From assembly GCA_003987795.1 (NCBI GenBank), contig RXJO01000214.1, positions 281-41,899 on the forward strand: a stretch of 41,619 nucleotides of DNA, in the 5' to 3' direction. Origin of the DNA: Curvibacter sp. Its GTDB lineage: Bacteria > Pseudomonadota > Gammaproteobacteria > Burkholderiales > Burkholderiaceae_C. A model generated the notes under the pieces. That model was not told the DNA's origin, did no database searches, and was given only the letters and a program-made list of their open reading frames with translations. Below, in pieces: positions 40,814 to 41,619 of the stretch; the first letter of the stretch is position 1, and the number at the start of each line of letters is the position of its first letter. A program made the position numbers and the translations under genes.

Positions 40814-41518
40814 TCAGCCTTCCTGCTGTTCAAGCCGGTAGCCGAAACCCCGGATCGAGCGCAGCGCAAGGCCATGCGGCTCGAGCTTGCTGCGCAGGCG
40901 CGAGATGTACACCTCGACCGCGTTGGGCGTGATCTCCTTGTCCCAACCGGTCAGGGCCGCGAGCAGTTTGTCCTTGCTGGCGGGCTTGGGCGCGTTGATC
41001 AGCAGGTATTCCATCACCGTCCACTCGCGTGGCCCGAGCTCGATCACCTGCTGGCGGGCCTGGCCGTCGACCACCGTGCGCACGGTGGCGCGGCGGCTGG
41101 CAGTGTCCATTTCGAGCGGGCCGAAGCTCAGCACGGCCGAGGTGGCGGCCTGGGAACGGCGCAGCAAAGCACGCAGGCGGGCCAGCAACTCGGGCAGCTC
41201 AAAAGGCTTGACCATGTAATCGTCTGCCCCCTGGTCCAGTCCCTGCACCCGGTCCTGCAAGGCGTCACGAGCGGTCAGGATCAGCACCGGCATGGTGCGG
41301 CTGGCCACATCGGACAGGCGCAGGCGCCGCGTCAGGTCCAGGCCGCTCATGCCCGGCAGACCGATGTCGATGATGGCCGCATCGAAGTTCTCGGCACGCA
41401 GCACCTCTTCGGCGCGCTCGGCACTGCCCACCCAGTCGACGGCATAGCCGGCGTCCGTCAGGCCCAGCTTGATGCCGCTGGCCACCATCACATCGTCTTC
41501 GACCAGCAGCAGCCTCAT
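40814..41518 (-). CDS. OmpR-family response regulator (TctD-like)
   Basis: MRLLLVEDDVMVASGIKLGL...AAIIDIGLPGMSGLDL...QGADDYMVKPFELPELLARL...winged-helix C-terminus. Confidence 0.94.
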   Translation of the reverse strand: MRLLLVEDDVMVASGIKLGLTDAGYAVDWVGSAERAEEVLRAENFDAAIIDIGLPGMSGLDLTRRLRLSDVASRTMPVLILTARDALQDRVQGLDQGADDYMVKPFELPELLARLRALLRRSQAATSAVLSFGPLEMDTASRRATVRTVVDGQARQQVIELGPREWTVMEYLLINAPKPASKDKLLAALTGWDKEITPNAVEVYISRLRSKLEPHGLALRSIRGFGYRLEQQEG

Positions 41519-41555
41519 GGCGATGCCATCATCAACAGCGTGAAACCGGCGCCGC

Positions 41556-41619
41556 TCAATGCGAGCGGATCATGGTGCCGTAAGCCTGATCGGTCAGGAT
41601 TTCGAGCAGCATGGCGTGC
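41556..41619 (-). CDS. argB: acetylglutamate kinase C-terminus (partial, runs off window)
   Basis: - strand translation ...HAMLLEILTDQAYGTMIRSH* resembles the ArgB C-terminus of Burkholderiales. Confidence 0.65.
   Translation of the reverse strand, partial: HAMLLEILTDQAYGTMIRSH

Noticed and set aside
39432-40841. 469 aa plus-strand ORF opposite the histidine kinase
   Set aside because: Antisense to a clear sensor kinase; Gln/His/Arg-rich shadow ORF.

Overview
The window looks like a betaproteobacterial (Burkholderiales/Comamonadaceae-like) chromosomal segment. Most of it (about 0.2-30.7 kb) is a mosaic surface-polysaccharide / O-antigen locus; the right end (about 31.3-41.6 kb) is GC-rich ordinary metabolic and regulatory DNA.

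Polysaccharide locus, left to right:
(1) An IS66-family transposase 3' remnant at the left edge.
(2) A visibly AT-rich, translationally coupled + strand operon (546-9868): two GT-C-like membrane proteins, a WbqC-like protein, a polyprenyl-P-sugar-synthase-like GT2, a PhyH-type dioxygenase, two SAM methyltransferases, a NeuD-like acetyltransferase, a GH43-like beta-propeller protein and an EamA-like mini-flippase.
(3) A stand-alone RffA/WecE-like sugar aminotransferase.
(4) A - strand block: three GT4-type glycosyltransferases, an AsnB-like amidotransferase and a Wzt/Wzm ABC exporter.
(5) A - strand block: a TviB-like dehydrogenase and WlbA/WlbB/WlbC (UDP-2,3-diacetamido-hexuronic acid pathway), a GT2, a MOP/Wzx-like flippase, an unusual class-II glutaminase / WbpG-like PP-loop fusion, and a large GT-C-like protein.

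Right flank: ferredoxin, atypical SDR, CreA, LysR, a beta-hydroxyacid dehydrogenase / BKACE / Bug-SBP / FAH catabolic set, a jelly-roll secreted protein, TetR, a TctE/TctD-like two-component system, and the C-terminus of ArgB.

Best candidates for novelty: the glutaminase/PP-loop fusion paired with the Wlb pathway and an AsnB homologue; the candidate three-component periplasmic glycosylation systems; two C8 tracts in the dioxygenase gene; and the compact BKACE catabolic cluster. All assignments come from reading the translations; no database search was run.
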